Translations under genes and position numbers: made by a program
In this document: positions 1 to 10,369 of the stretch, one piece after another
How the letters are laid out: every line of letters starts with the position of its first letter
How positions within the stretch are numbered: position 1 is the stretch's first letter
The notes under the pieces: model-generated
Database searches by the model: none
Told to the model about the DNA's origin: nothing
What the model saw: the letters and a program-made list of their open reading frames with translations, nothing else
NCBI GenBank assembly: GCA_032622095.1
Contig: CP136063.1
Span: 38,912,106 to 38,976,105 of the forward strand
Length of the DNA stretch: 64,000 nucleotides
Reading direction: 5' to 3'
DNA from: Siphonodentalium dalli
Lineage: Eukaryota > Mollusca > Scaphopoda > Gadilida > Siphonodentaliidae

Positions 1-704
1 ACAGGAGGCAGTCATCTGCGAATAGGCGGACTTGTGATGTTACTGTGTCCGGTAGGTCATTTATGTGACAGAGAAAGAGCAGCGGTCCCAATACTTATCC
101 CTGTGGTACTCCTGATAGCACGTCAACTTCTTCTGAGTAGTATCCCTCGGACCCTCGAGTGCAACTCTCATCTTTCTTTCTTTCTTTCAGAAAGGATGCT
201 AGCCATCTGTTGACCGGGCCTGTGATACCGTAGTGATTTAGTTTGGTCAATAGGCTGTCATGTGGCACAGTGTCGAAAGCTTTGGAGAAATCAAGGATGG
301 CCACGTCGATCTGCTTCTTGTTGTCAAATGATTGTAAGATGTCTTGTGTTGTCACTGCTAGTTGTGTTTCGCAGGAATACCCCCTTCGAAAGCCATGGTT
401 TAGCTTTGTTAGTATTTTGTGCTTCTCGGAGCCTTCTCCAGATGTTCATGGATATGGCGGCATATGAGGTGTTCTAGTAGCTTGCACGGTACTGATGTTA
501 GGGACACAGGACGATAGTTTTCCGCTTGATATCGGTCTCCTTTTTTGTAGACTGAGGCTATGTTGGCGCTGCGCCAGTCCCTTGGCAATGTGCCTGTGTC
601 TAATGATAGTTGGAATATGAGCCTGAAGGCAGGTGCCAGTTGTTTTGCGTACTTCTTTAGGATGGAGTTTGGGATACCGTCTGGGCCAGAGGCTTTGGAT
701 GGGT
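1..704 (-). pseudogene. LINE ORF2 reverse transcriptase, N-terminal two thirds
   Basis: The minus strand encodes the RT core in broken frames: SGPDGIPNSILKKYAKQL, then DTGTLPRDWRSANIASVYKK, AENYRPVSLTSVPCKLLEH, GFRRGYSCETQLA, VAILDFSKAFDTVPHD (first catalytic Asp), SGVPQG and finally FADD at 11-22 (second catalytic pair). The frame shifts near 440 and an in-frame TAA sits at 95-97 directly after VPQG. The rest of the RT and the 3' end are outside the window. Confidence 0.85.
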
Positions 705-1192
705 TTAAAGGTACTCAACCCGATAAAACTCCTCTCAATTACTATTTCAATGGCTTCGGGGGTCAAAAATATTTGATTCGAGTCGAGGAAGTGACCCATC
801 AAAGCTCAGATTTGTTAGATATCGATTTTAGAAATCTATTATTTTTCATTATCGGGAATTCTTTCTGGCCCAGAAGACAATCAAAAATTCGTTATTATTA
901 CCCACTTGATTATAGAGTTATCCATCCTTGTCTGTTTGAATAGAATTATGGCGTAAAATCTCGAGCAGGTTACCAAATTGACGGCAGTTATCAGTACTCA
1001 TCTCGAGAACATAAGAATTTTCAAAAATCAATATCTAATAACTCTGAGCTTTGTTTGATGGGTTCCTCGACTCGAATCAAATATTTTTTACCCCCAAAGC
1101 CAAAGAAATAGTAATATAGGACCCTCTGATCGGATTGTTGTTGTTGGAATCTGTTGAGATGGGGACCCTCTTTACGGGTTGAGTACCTTTAA
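705..1192. mobile_element. TTAA-flanked MITE, family A, inserted in the LINE
   Basis: Bounded by TTAA at 705-708 and 1189-1192. The terminal inverted repeats are AGGTACTCAACCCG and its complement. The TTAA duplication and exact repair of the LINE frame on removal point to a piggyBac-type non-autonomous element. Related copies lie at 17.8-18.8, 34.4, 48.4 and 49.0 kb. Confidence 0.85.
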
Positions 1193-2089
1193 CCTCTTCA
1201 GCAGGGCTTCGACGCCATTCACTGTCACTGTCAGTTTGCCGATGTTTTCGCATTTGGGTGGAAGGTCAGGAAGTGGTGGTTGGTTCTTGGTGAATACTGA
1301 CTGGAACTGCTTTACCAGAATTTCTGCTTTGCCTTTTAGGTCGTCAATCAGCTTGCCTTGCGATTTCAACGGCGACACTCCGATGTTATCTTGTTTTCTG
1401 CTCTTGATGTATATCCAGAATGGTTTCGTCGTCTTTTGTTCTAAACCTTCTTTAATCTTAGCGTTGATGTAATCCCACTCAGCCTTCCTCATTTCCCTTT
1501 TACATTCTTTCTGCATGGCTCGATAGTTGGTCCAGTTGTTGTTCTTCTTTGCCTGTGTATATAGGCGCTGTTTCTTTCGTAGCAATTTCTTGATCTTATA
1601 GTTTACCCATGGAGTGTTCTGCTTTGGTGATATCAGCTTAGAGGGTATGTGTTGGTCCATAGATCTATGTATGCCCTCCTTCAGATGTTTCCACATATCC
1701 TCCACGGTTGCACCAATTAGTGTACGTAGGCCTTCTCCCAGTATTTGCAGATCCAGTCCAAGTTGTGTCCAGTCTGCTTTTTTATATAGATAGCACTTCC
1801 TCGGTTTTGAATGTTGGTATCTGGGCTTCATGTCGATGTCAGTAATGACTTTGGCGTGGTCAGAGATGCCTGGTATGCTGGTTGATGATTTTACCAGTGA
1901 TGCATTGTTGGTGAAGACCAGGTCTAGCAAGTTCTTTCCCCGCGTTGGTTGTTCGTGGATTTGTTTTAGCCCTTTTTCTGACATGATTTCTAGTAGATGA
2001 GTTTGTATATCTTTGTCTTGGGCTCCTCTGTTTACTACTGAGCTGTTCCACTCTATATCCGGGCAATTAAAGTCCCCACAGATGATCAT
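1193..2089 (-). pseudogene. LINE ORF2 endonuclease C-half and linker to RT
   Basis: Begins with the endonuclease block IICGDFNCPD, followed by LDLVFTNN and ISDHAKV with the catalytic Asp/His pair of AP-type endonucleases. A basic linker (KIKKLLRKKQRLYTQAKK and similar) leads to VEALLKRL, where a MITE interrupts the frame at its TTAA target. It overlaps the end of the upstream frame by 23 nt because of the frameshift. Removing the MITE and one TTAA copy joins this frame directly to the reverse-transcriptase start (NPSKASGPDGIP). Confidence 0.85.
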
Positions 2090-3323
2090 GTGTTTTTTGC
2101 TTTCCAGATGTCGCTAGGTTGGTGGACTTCTCTAGCTCTGCGATGTGGTGGTTCTCTCTGTGTGGCATATAGTAAGCCCCTATCAGTATGTCCTTGCTGG
2201 ATGTTGATCTGACCTTGACCCAGTTGATTTCGCTATCTGTCACCAGTTGTGGTTGCTCCGTTGATATTAAGTTCTTGTGGACAAGGATGAAGACGCCCCC
2301 TCCAGTGGATACTCTGTCATTTCGGTAGCACGCATAGTTCTCTGGGATAATTTCGCTTGACTCGATGTGCTCAGGTGTTGGGTTTTTCCCAGGTTTGACT
2401 CCCTGTAGCCATGATTCAGTGCCTATTACAATATCTGGCTTGGTGTATTCCAGTGATGCAGCTAGTTCGGCGTGTTTGTCTCTTATGCTGCGGCAGTTAA
2501 CTGTCATTATCCTCATATTTCTCTTGGGTGGTAATTTGTACGGTCCAGTACGAGATGATGTTGATCCGGTGGTGTTCCGTGTGCTATTCGGTATATTTCG
2601 TGGTACTGGTGTACTTGCCTCCATTGGGTTGAAGACAGACTCTGATGAAACTGAGTCGATGGTTGAGTCCAGGTTGAGGCATTCATATATGTTGGGGTCA
2701 GCTTCATATGAGTGGAAGGTGAAGCTGTCCAGATTTATGCTTTCGCATTTGCAGCAAATCCAAGAGATGCTCTTTCTGTGCAGGTTGCTGTATTCTCCTG
2801 CTGACATCTCAAGGCACGATTGATGGTACCAAATGCTGCATTCGTCACAACAGACTCCTTGTTGGTTCCACTTTACTAGACATTCGCAGTATCCACATGG
2901 GAACTTCTCTTCGAGCCCTGGTCCGGGGTTTGACTCCATGTCGCCTGCAAGCATCAATGTCAGGAGGAAGATGGTTTTAGATGGGTTCGTGTTATCTGGC
3001 CATGTGATCGGACCTCTTCGTGCTGTTGATAGTCGAGGGTTTGTTAGATTATGTGCCAGCTGCTGGTGGTACCACGTCTTCTGGTTGTCTGAGTTGAGGT
3101 ACGCAGTTATGGATGTTAAGATGAACAGTTGTAGTATCAATCTGTATGCCAGATCTGTGTTTTTAGTTCTCGGTCTCATTCGGCGTAGCTTGGTATCAAG
3201 TCCATGCTGTCTGAATGATCGCGAGAACTTGTTGGGTGGCATTTGATCTTTGTCGCTGCCCAGTGGCAGTAGGTGGGTTTTGAAAAGACAGTTTTTCTCA
3301 GAGTAGCTTGGTGACAAGTCCAT
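2067..3323 (-). pseudogene. LINE ORF2 N-terminal part: hydrophobic segment, 2A-like peptide, PHD finger, endonuclease N-half
   Basis: This 418-residue reading frame has, in order: a hydrophobic stretch at about residues 61-76; a 2A-like sequence LLTLMLAGDMESNPGP (residues 120-135) ending in the conserved DxExNPGP; a C4HC3 PHD finger (Cys143, Cys146, Cys159, Cys162, His167, Cys170, Cys190, Cys193); and the start of an AP endonuclease from about residue 270 (TVNCRS, then TESWL with the likely catalytic Glu303). The frame is lost after about residue 405 in a six-base A-run; the endonuclease continues in another frame from 2089. 2A-like sequences cause ribosome skipping at the NPG/P junction and are known near the N-termini of some invertebrate non-LTR elements. 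Confidence 0.85.
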
Positions 3324-3440
3324 GCTGTCTGAGTGGTTGTCAATTGGTGTATACTATAGAGTTATTTGTTATTGTTATGTTAATACTGACCTGTATACCA
3401 TACAGGCAGGTGTTAACCTATGTTAATACTGACCGGGGGG
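3324..3440 (-). promoter_or_regulatory. ORF1-ORF2 spacer of the LINE with a direct repeat
   Basis: The 117-nt gap between the two LINE ORFs contains the plus-strand 16-mer TATGTTAATACTGACC twice, starting near 3376 and 3419. A related TGTTTATACTGAC occurs just before ORF1 at about 4161. A similar sequence ahead of both ORFs could reflect a role in translation re-initiation or simple duplication; only the repeats themselves are seen. Confidence 0.4.
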
Positions 3441-4154
3441 TTAGAGTTCCCAGCAGTCCTTCTGGCTTTGGTCTGCTATACGGCGAAGCCAGGTTTTTGC
3501 TAACAGCTTGTCGGGGTGGATGCCGTCTGTGTACAACGAGAAGTTGTAATAATGGCGAGATACCTTCTTTCTTTTGATGCTTGATAGGACGTATAGGTCG
3601 TTTGAAGTGTTTATCTTCCTTATCTCTTGGTTTAGTGTCTTTATTAGTGAGGTGGGTATGTTGTCTTCCTCAAACCATTCTGGGTGATTGTGGCCTCTTG
3701 ATTTGTTGAATAGCTTTATGGAGTAAGCTGGGATCTCCAATATGGTTATTCTGCACTCTGTGAAGCTATCGATGAGAGTTTGGATTTTGGATAGCTTCTC
3801 TATTACCTCTGGTATTAAGAGTTCAGCGTTCGGGTGTAACTCGATGAACTTTCCCTTCTTGTCGGTGAGATCACAAGTTCCTAACCAGATGTAAAACCAT
3901 ACCCTGCCGTTGTAGTGATTTGCTATGGTTTTCAGGTGAGTTTCCAGCCACAGGATTGTGTGGTCGGTTCTGTAGCCTGGAGTAGATTTCCAAACAATCG
4001 ATTTTTCCGTCGATGATGATATATGATTTTGTAGGTAGTTTCCTTTACTGTCAGATATGATATATGCTTTCCTTGTTTTGTAGTCTCCTATTTCTGGTGT
4101 GCTGGCTTTTGATAAACTTCTTAAGTTTCTGTTCAGACATTTACGCAAGAGCAA
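3441..4154 (-). CDS. LINE ORF1 protein with SGNH/GDSL hydrolase-like domain
   Basis: An intact 237-residue ORF. It shows the block pattern of SGNH hydrolases: ISDSKGNY (Asp35, Ser36) as block I, WLGTCDLT near residue 91 in place of the usual GxND block III, and TDGIHPDKL near the C-terminus supplying Asp210 and His213. Esterase-type ORF1 proteins are known from CR1 and L2 LINEs, where they are thought to act in retrotransposition as RNA- or membrane-associated factors. The start is the first Met and gives about 25 residues before block I. The next ORF follows after 117 nt. The family is recognised by motif; the function in this copy is not established. Confidence 0.75.
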   Translation of the reverse strand: MLLRKCLNRNLRSLSKASTPEIGDYKTRKAYIISDSKGNYLQNHISSSTEKSIVWKSTPGYRTDHTILWLETHLKTIANHYNGRVWFYIWLGTCDLTDKKGKFIELHPNAELLIPEVIEKLSKIQTLIDSFTECRITILEIPAYSIKLFNKSRGHNHPEWFEEDNIPTSLIKTLNQEIRKINTSNDLYVLSSIKRKKVSRHYYNFSLYTDGIHPDKLLAKTWLRRIADQSQKDCWEL

Positions 4155-4169
4155 TTCGAATGTTTATAC

Positions 4170-4420
4170 TGACAACAAGATGGCGGCGCCCGTGGAAAAA
4201 TACGGATCAGCCCACTTACCTGTTTACACTCATAAAATACATTTTAAATACACAATTTAACAATAACAAAATTCTAAAACAAATGATTTATGATCAATCA
4301 TCAGTATGTTGTTTCAGGTTTGATGATCCACGATGAGTTGATGGTGTAATTTGCGATATTTTATCAATTTTTGGACGAGAAAATAAATGCGTTGTTGACA
4401 CTTCCGCGCATGCGCATTGT
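4170..4420 (-). promoter_or_regulatory. Possible LINE internal promoter: YY1-like and NRF1/ETS-like motifs
   Basis: Just 5' of ORF1 on the minus strand are GCCGCCATCTTG (4176-4187, YY1 consensus) and, further upstream, GCGCATGCGCGGAAGTG (about 4401-4417, an NRF1 site joined to an ETS core). Such motifs mark TATA-less promoters, and YY1 positions transcription starts in mammalian L1. Use by this LINE is inferred from position only. Confidence 0.4.
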
Positions 4421-4542
4421 AGTAACAGCAGCGGACCAAATAAATAATTTAAGATAAAATCCCCTTAAATAAAGACTTGTGCCATACGAAGTCTATGGTC
4501 TATGTTATGGATAAATTTAGTGAAAATTATGGGATAGAACGA

Positions 4543-4602
4543 CAATCTGCGGGACAGAATTTCAAATTGCGTGGGATGGCCGATATCTCGAGGAATATAT
4601 GT
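4543..4602 (+). repeat. Fragment of a dispersed repeat also found at 57.1 kb
   Basis: The segment containing CAATCTGCGGGACAG and GGCCGATATCTCGAGGAATA matches the tandem 204-bp unit at 57,101-57,490. It lies between the LINE and the next TIR element. No gene is visible between 4420 and 4727. Confidence 0.6.
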
Positions 4603-4859
4603 ACAGCACGTAGAGGTCACATGGGTCTGTAAACGCGCTCCGCTGTCCGCCCCCTTTTGCGCTCCCCATATACACCGCCTCTAAATACGCGCCTGCGTCA
4701 CGTAGTAGCATATATTCAAAAGTCTGGTTGAATAAAGGTTTGACCTAGAATAAATTTGGACTAAATTGGTTTTTATACCATTTTGAAGAGAAATATATCC
4801 TCTATAACATATCAAAAATCCGCTAAAATCCGCTTTGAGCAATTTTTGTAATTCAAGAT

Positions 4860-6205
4860 GGCGTCCAAGATGGCTAGGTATATGGTCATGACCGTCATGA
4901 GTGAGGTGAACATGTATGCAGTGAGTTGTTGTCTGGCCATTGGAGTGGTGTATGTTTATAGCGAGATAAGCTACATTGCCTATCTTTCTGTTGTGTTTGT
5001 ATATATGGAGCGACTGTGTGGTCAATGGTGGGGTGTGCAGGTGTACAATTAGGGGGCTGTATTGTCATGGGTGGGTGTATATGTATACACGCGTTTGCTG
5101 TATGATACTGGATGGGGTGTATGGATAAATATGGAGTGGTTGTTTGGTTATGGGCAATGCGTATATGTGTAGGCTACATGGAATGACTGCAGGGTCAATA
5201 TTGTTTAAGTGTATATATGCATACCTGGAGTACAGTTTGGTGGTCACTGGCGGGCTTGTGTATATAGTGACATCATGATCATGGGTGGTATGTACATGTT
5301 TATCTGTTGTGGCTGTATTGTTACTGCCGTGTAGCGGTACATAGTGAATAGCTGAATGCTCATGGATGTGGTGTGTAAGAATACAGCGAGTGGCTGAATT
5401 GTCATGGTTGAGCTATAGTTTTGCAAGTCTGAAGTGTACAAATGACCGTGTGTGTGGGCATGTCTAGACGCGAGCCCTTGTATATCTTACATGACTATAT
5501 TGCCATGATGTGGCCAATATGTATATATGGAGTGCCAGTGTGGCAAAATTAATGGTGGGTGAATTGGTATACAGGGAGTGACTATTATTACGAGTGTGGT
5601 TTATGAGTACACAGCGAGAGGCTAAATTGTCATGGTGAGGTCTTTATGCACGTTTGGAGTATGAATGACCGTGTGCGGTGCGGGACATTGGTATATCTAG
5701 GACTGTAACGCCATTGGTGATGTTTATATGTATACTATATATACATGTAATGACTTTATGGTTTTGGGTTGGGTGTATATGTATATTTTGAGTGGATATA
5801 TGACCATGGGTGTCTCAAATATATATGCAGGGGTGACCTTATGACAACTGGTGAGGAAAATATGTATACAAGTGATATACAAAATGTATGTTTATGAATT
5901 TGGCGATATAAATATATATCGGGAGAGACTATATTGTCATCCTTTGGATGCATATCTTGAGTGCCTATATGGCCGTGCATGTGGCAAATATATACATGTA
6001 CACGGAGTGACTGTATTACCAATGGTGATGCGAATATGTATACACGGTGATATTGTATGTTCATGAATGTAGTGAATATGTATATATGTCGTGACTATAT
6101 GGTCATGGGTGAGGTGTAGGAGTATACCCGGTGTGCCTGCATGTTTACTCATGGCTATATGGCCATATGTTGGGTGTATGGGCATATACATATGTGGCTG
6201 TGGCT
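4860..6205. repeat. Degenerate minisatellite, roughly 55-65 bp period
   Basis: Motifs such as GTGTATATGTATAC, GGAGTGACTGTATTG and GTCATGGGTG recur at irregular 50-70 bp intervals through the stretch. Copies are strongly diverged and the short ORFs across it are by-products. It sits inside the 4.7-9.4 kb element. Confidence 0.6.
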
Positions 6206-6207
6206 GT

Positions 6208-6280
<73 letters not shown>
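6208..6280 (+). repeat. (GTA)n microsatellite
   Basis: About 24 uninterrupted GTA/TAG units. It gives poly-Val, poly-Leu and poly-Thr reading frames that are not genes. Confidence 0.95.
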
Positions 6281-6654
6281 GCGAGGTGTATAAAGCGAGT
6301 GACATAATTTATGTTCATTTATGTGGTGTTCGTGTATATATAGTGACTGCATAGTCATGTGTAAGTTGCACTGGTGTACATTTGGGTGACTATCGATTTC
6401 CTATCGCTATTACTCAAGGATATGTTAACCGATAGACAGATCATATCATAGTGTCTCATAATGGCGTTTAGTATACAATACGAATGAAACGGTTTTCATG
6501 ACAATAGTATATAAGTTAATAAATTTTGATACTAATGGGCCAGAATAGCCACACAATGATCCCTCTCAGTTCCTTTTCAACGTTCTGCCCATTTCCGTTC
6601 AAAGACAGATAGAATCCCAAAAGAAGTTTTCGGCAAAAATTCATACTGTATCCC

Positions 6655-7037
6655 TTAACCCTTTACCCAACAGAAGAGCCATGTGCCAATGCATTCTCTT
6701 ATATATGCGAGTCGACCATAGGTCGCCTCGCATATATAAGAGAATGCATTGGCTTAACACATTAAAAATTATAAAATTGTTAAAGAATGTAAGAAAAAAT
6801 GGTAAAAAGTGTTAGGCCAATGCATTCTCTTATATATGCGAGGCGACCTATGGTCGACTCGCACATATAAGAGAATGCATTGGCACAGGGCATAACTGTA
6901 ACTATCACAATGTGGTCAAGGGGCCGGTTCCAATTATATCCATATTTGTATGGTTCTATTGAGACAGACCGAAGATATTTTAGGCTGTTGAAGCTTTATT
7001 TGGCCGGTTTTGGCCGGTTTGTTGGGTAAAGGGTTAA
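6655..7037. mobile_element. TTAA-flanked piggyBac-like MITE, family B
   Basis: TTAA at 6655-6658 and 7034-7037 flank the perfect 14-bp ends CCCTTTACCCAACA and TGTTGGGTAAAGGG. Termini starting CCC(T) with a TTAA duplication are typical of piggyBac. Inside are two near-perfect hairpins at 6686-6752 and 6817-6883, each built on CCAATGCATTCTCTTATATA and its complement. Related sequences are at 40.7 and 49.8 kb. Confidence 0.8.
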
Positions 7038-7195
7038 ACTGATTTGTCATGTGTCATAATGTACGAGGACAACCAGAATATGACATTTAGTTATCAGTTG
7101 ATTAAGTAGCATGTTTAATAACCAAGTGAGTCACAATTTGCAACCTTTTCGTAATAGCTTCTAATAATGTAAAGTATAGAGACAAAACACTGGTC

Positions 7196-7770
7196 CCAGT
7201 TGTATGTTCAACTATAATATCATTATAGAGACCAAACACGCAATATCACCCTCCTATCTTAACTGCATGATTGTATATAAACCCGTGGCCGCCAAACAAA
7301 CATAATCCCATTGTGTAAACATATATGTTCCTACTAATAATCCCATTCGCCCCATACCAGTTGTGTGTTCAGCTATTATATCATTATAGAGACCAAACAC
7401 AATATCACCCAACAATCTTAACTGCATTATCGTATAATATAAACATGTGCCCGCCATTATGTAAACATATATGTTCCTACTAATAACCCCATTCACCCTA
7501 TACCAATGACTCCACTCACCCCAATAATGTACATAATGTACAATATGAAGTCATGTGGTTACCCACGAATATTCCCACCCCTCCACATGACCCCTCACCA
7601 CTGGCCTTGGTTGTGTGTTCAGCTATAATATCATTATAGAGACCAAACACGCAATATCACCCCCCCCCCCCCATTGTAACTACATTTTGATGTAAACCCG
7701 TTCCCACCAAACAAACTTAACCCCATTGTGTATACATATATGTTCCTACTAATAATCCCATTCGCCCCAT
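7196..7770 (+). repeat. Three-copy tandem repeat
   Basis: The block with ATCATTATAGAGACCAAACAC followed by ACATATATGTTCCTACTAAT occurs three times, near 7220, 7380 and 7630. Spacing is about 160 and 250 bp. A C12 run lies in the last copy. Confidence 0.75.
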
Positions 7771-9372
7771 TAACGTACATATGTACAACCCACCCCAACA
7801 GAAATACAAATATTTAGTTATATATATACAAACACGCATTATTACCCATCCCCCCCTCCAGCGTGCATATACTCACACTCATGCCATCCAAGTACACTGA
7901 AATATATGGAAACTTCTGCCAATTAAATTAAATTTATCCCCAAAAGTATAAAGGCATGTGTGTCCATCTCGTCCCAAATAGATTATAGATACCAACAGCA
8001 GCCTAACAACATGTCCGTAAACCCATTCATGTACCTGAACCGAACCCTAAATGTATTTATGTAACAACTAATACACCCATTCCTTTCCAGATAAATTCCA
8101 AATATCTAAAATGACCCGAGCTCGAATTTGCTCATTCTTTTGGCTTTCTAAAAATCGGTTCATTCTGGCGCAACTTTACCGAATTAATATAGGTTTATCA
8201 CTTGATAAAACTATATAAAATTAGTCGAAACGTCGCCCATCAACACTACACCAAATATGACCCTCAATGATGTATGTGAATATCACGAATGGTAACTCTG
8301 ATATGCGATGTCAAGTGCAACGCTGGAACGGACTTTGGTGTATAGATGGTAAGAGGTAGGTTTTTCTCACCTTCTATATAAAATGACAAATCAACTTTTT
8401 ACCATATTTGGTTGCCATTTTGAGAGCCATCTTGAGTAATTTTGTCTAAAACACCTCAGATAGTTCCATTTTACTTGGAAAAAATGGTGCAAACCTGAAC
8501 AGTTATTATTTTCTCGATTTTGATGCCAAGTTTGTGATAACAAAAAAGTTCATAATTCTGGTAATTTCAGTGGTTACAATAGTAAAAATTAATAAAGGTG
8601 CATCATAAATGTTAGTATTCAATATATATAAGACAGAATAGTCAATTTCATTCATCAACCACAACTTATAAGCGGTTGCACAGCACGCTCGTGCAATATT
8701 TACCATTTATCCTAGTATTAGTGTGGCCGCCATTTTGGCAGCCATTGTGAACCAAAGTGACAATTTTGATACCATTGAGTCGGAATATTCATCAATAGTC
8801 GAAATAGAATGCATCTTTTACATTACACATGTTCATATTTGATGAAATATGACTAGAATCCCAAATAGTGATTGTTTTGTGAAATGTTATACCGCGTTCT
8901 GTAAATTCGATCTTTTGAATGATTGGTAGGGGTGGGGACCCCACATATGGCCTAATTTATTTCCCCAATGGTCTGTTAACATGCACAACAAAATATCAAA
9001 AGTCACAATTCTCGACCAGTTCCAAACAGAAATTTATCTTTAAGATATCAGTAAAAAACGTAACATTTTCCACTTCCGGTCGCCATTTTGGCTGCCATCT
9101 TGGGCGGTGAGTTCCAATGTTGGCATTAAAAGGTGGCGTTGTGTCTTAGCTTCACAAAAATGTATAATTATGTATACATATGACACGATATTATCACTAT
9201 AATTGCATCCAATTGCACAAACTGACTTAACAGAAAATGGCAGCCATATTTGACGCCATCTTGAATTACAAAAAATGCTCAAATCGGATTTTAGCGGATT
9301 TTGGATATGTTATAGAAGAGATCTTCCTCTTCAAAATGATATATAAACCAATTTAGTCCGAATTTATTCTTG

Positions 9373-10369
9373 GTTGACCCTAAAATTTTAGTTTATCTAC
9401 CAAACTACAAGGGGAACTGTAGATGTTCACATTTTTACCATCGCTCGTCAATCGGACAAATTTAGCTCATTCACCTCAGTAATGCTAATGATATAGTCAC
9501 GGATGTATCGGCGACGAATTCATCTATCAATCAATATCACAAGCTCCCATCAGAACCATTCATATACATAGCATTTGATATTTTTTAACCATCGAATATT
9601 GTCTCTTAGGAGCGTAATTTTCGGATTGATCCGGCTAAAAAAATAATGGACGATATGTTCCTCTAAATTGACACCCGCACGGCTTACTATAATTAAAACT
9701 AGGTCAAACGATCAACTAAACATCTAGCGCTCAGGGATTTCTTGTCGGCTAATAATTTATTTACTCATACAAATCAACACATCGCAAGAATAAACCATTT
9801 CTATTATCAAGAGAAGAAATCTGTCGATATATACATGCAATTCCAACTTTTTTTCATTTTTTGTTTACGATTACGCAGCTCCTCATTTTAATATTCATTA
9901 CGACCTGACCTTTCCATGACTGCCATAGTAGAAACAGCCAATCACTGCTCAGTATTAGAATCGTGAACCGAAGCAAGTGAACATCTTTGTCGCTGGAAAT
10001 GGGCACAAAACCAACTTGTTTTCGCTTGAGAAACCGGTCCAGTTAATGATTTTATTCTGGGTTTACTCTTAACATCGCTCGCTAATTTAGGAGATTCCAA
10101 GAAACCGGGGTCATCCGACCTAGAATTATGCCTGTGTTCTATGAGCCTAATGAAGGCCGCATAACAATTTAATAAAGCCTGCCACTCGTAAGTTTCATAA
10201 AGATATGCTATTTTGTTCGATAAGTTGTTTCTGTCTTCTCTTTCAGTGCTATTAATTTTGCGAGCTTTTGATTATTTCGGTTTCTCCTGCAACAAACTGA
10301 TTAAGTGAAAGTTCTATGAACTGAATTTTCCGGGAAACTAATTCCAGCCGTATCATGGCTTGAGGACAT
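9373..10369. other. No gene or clear repeat seen
   Basis: AT-rich sequence with only short random ORFs. I see no inverted ends, tandem structure or coding pattern in this kilobase. Confidence 0.5.

Larger units (their letters stand above)
1..4190 (-). mobile_element. CR1-like non-LTR retrotransposon (LINE), 3' end beyond window edge
   Basis: Read on the minus strand this is a two-ORF LINE. ORF1 has an SGNH-hydrolase-like fold signature. ORF2 has a 2A-like peptide, a PHD finger, an AP-type endonuclease and a reverse transcriptase that runs off the window start. That architecture matches CR1-like elements, whose ORF1 proteins are known to carry esterase or PHD modules. The copy is dead as it stands: a one-base gain in an A-run between the two endonuclease halves (near 2095), a MITE at 705-1192, a frameshift near 440 and a stop codon at 95-97. 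The 5' limit is uncertain; ORF1 starts at 4154 and promoter-like motifs lie just upstream. Clade assignment is inference from domain order, not a tree. Confidence 0.85.
4727..9372. mobile_element. 4.6-kb non-coding element with about 130-bp inverted ends
   Basis: The left end (4727-4870) and right end (about 9236-9372) are imperfect reverse complements. They share GACTAAATTGG-type sequence, AATCCGCTAAAATCCG and the terminal GGTT-GACC stretch, and both arms lead into a CAAGATGGC motif. The interior holds a degenerate minisatellite, a GTA microsatellite, a TTAA MITE, a tandem repeat and several copies of a GCCATTTTGGCAGCCAT-type motif (about 8375, 8728, 9081). No ORF resembles a transposase, so this would be a non-autonomous element. 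Confidence 0.6.

Noticed and set aside
6091-6358. ORFs with poly-Val, poly-Leu or poly-Thr
   Set aside because: Produced by the (GTA)n microsatellite in every frame.
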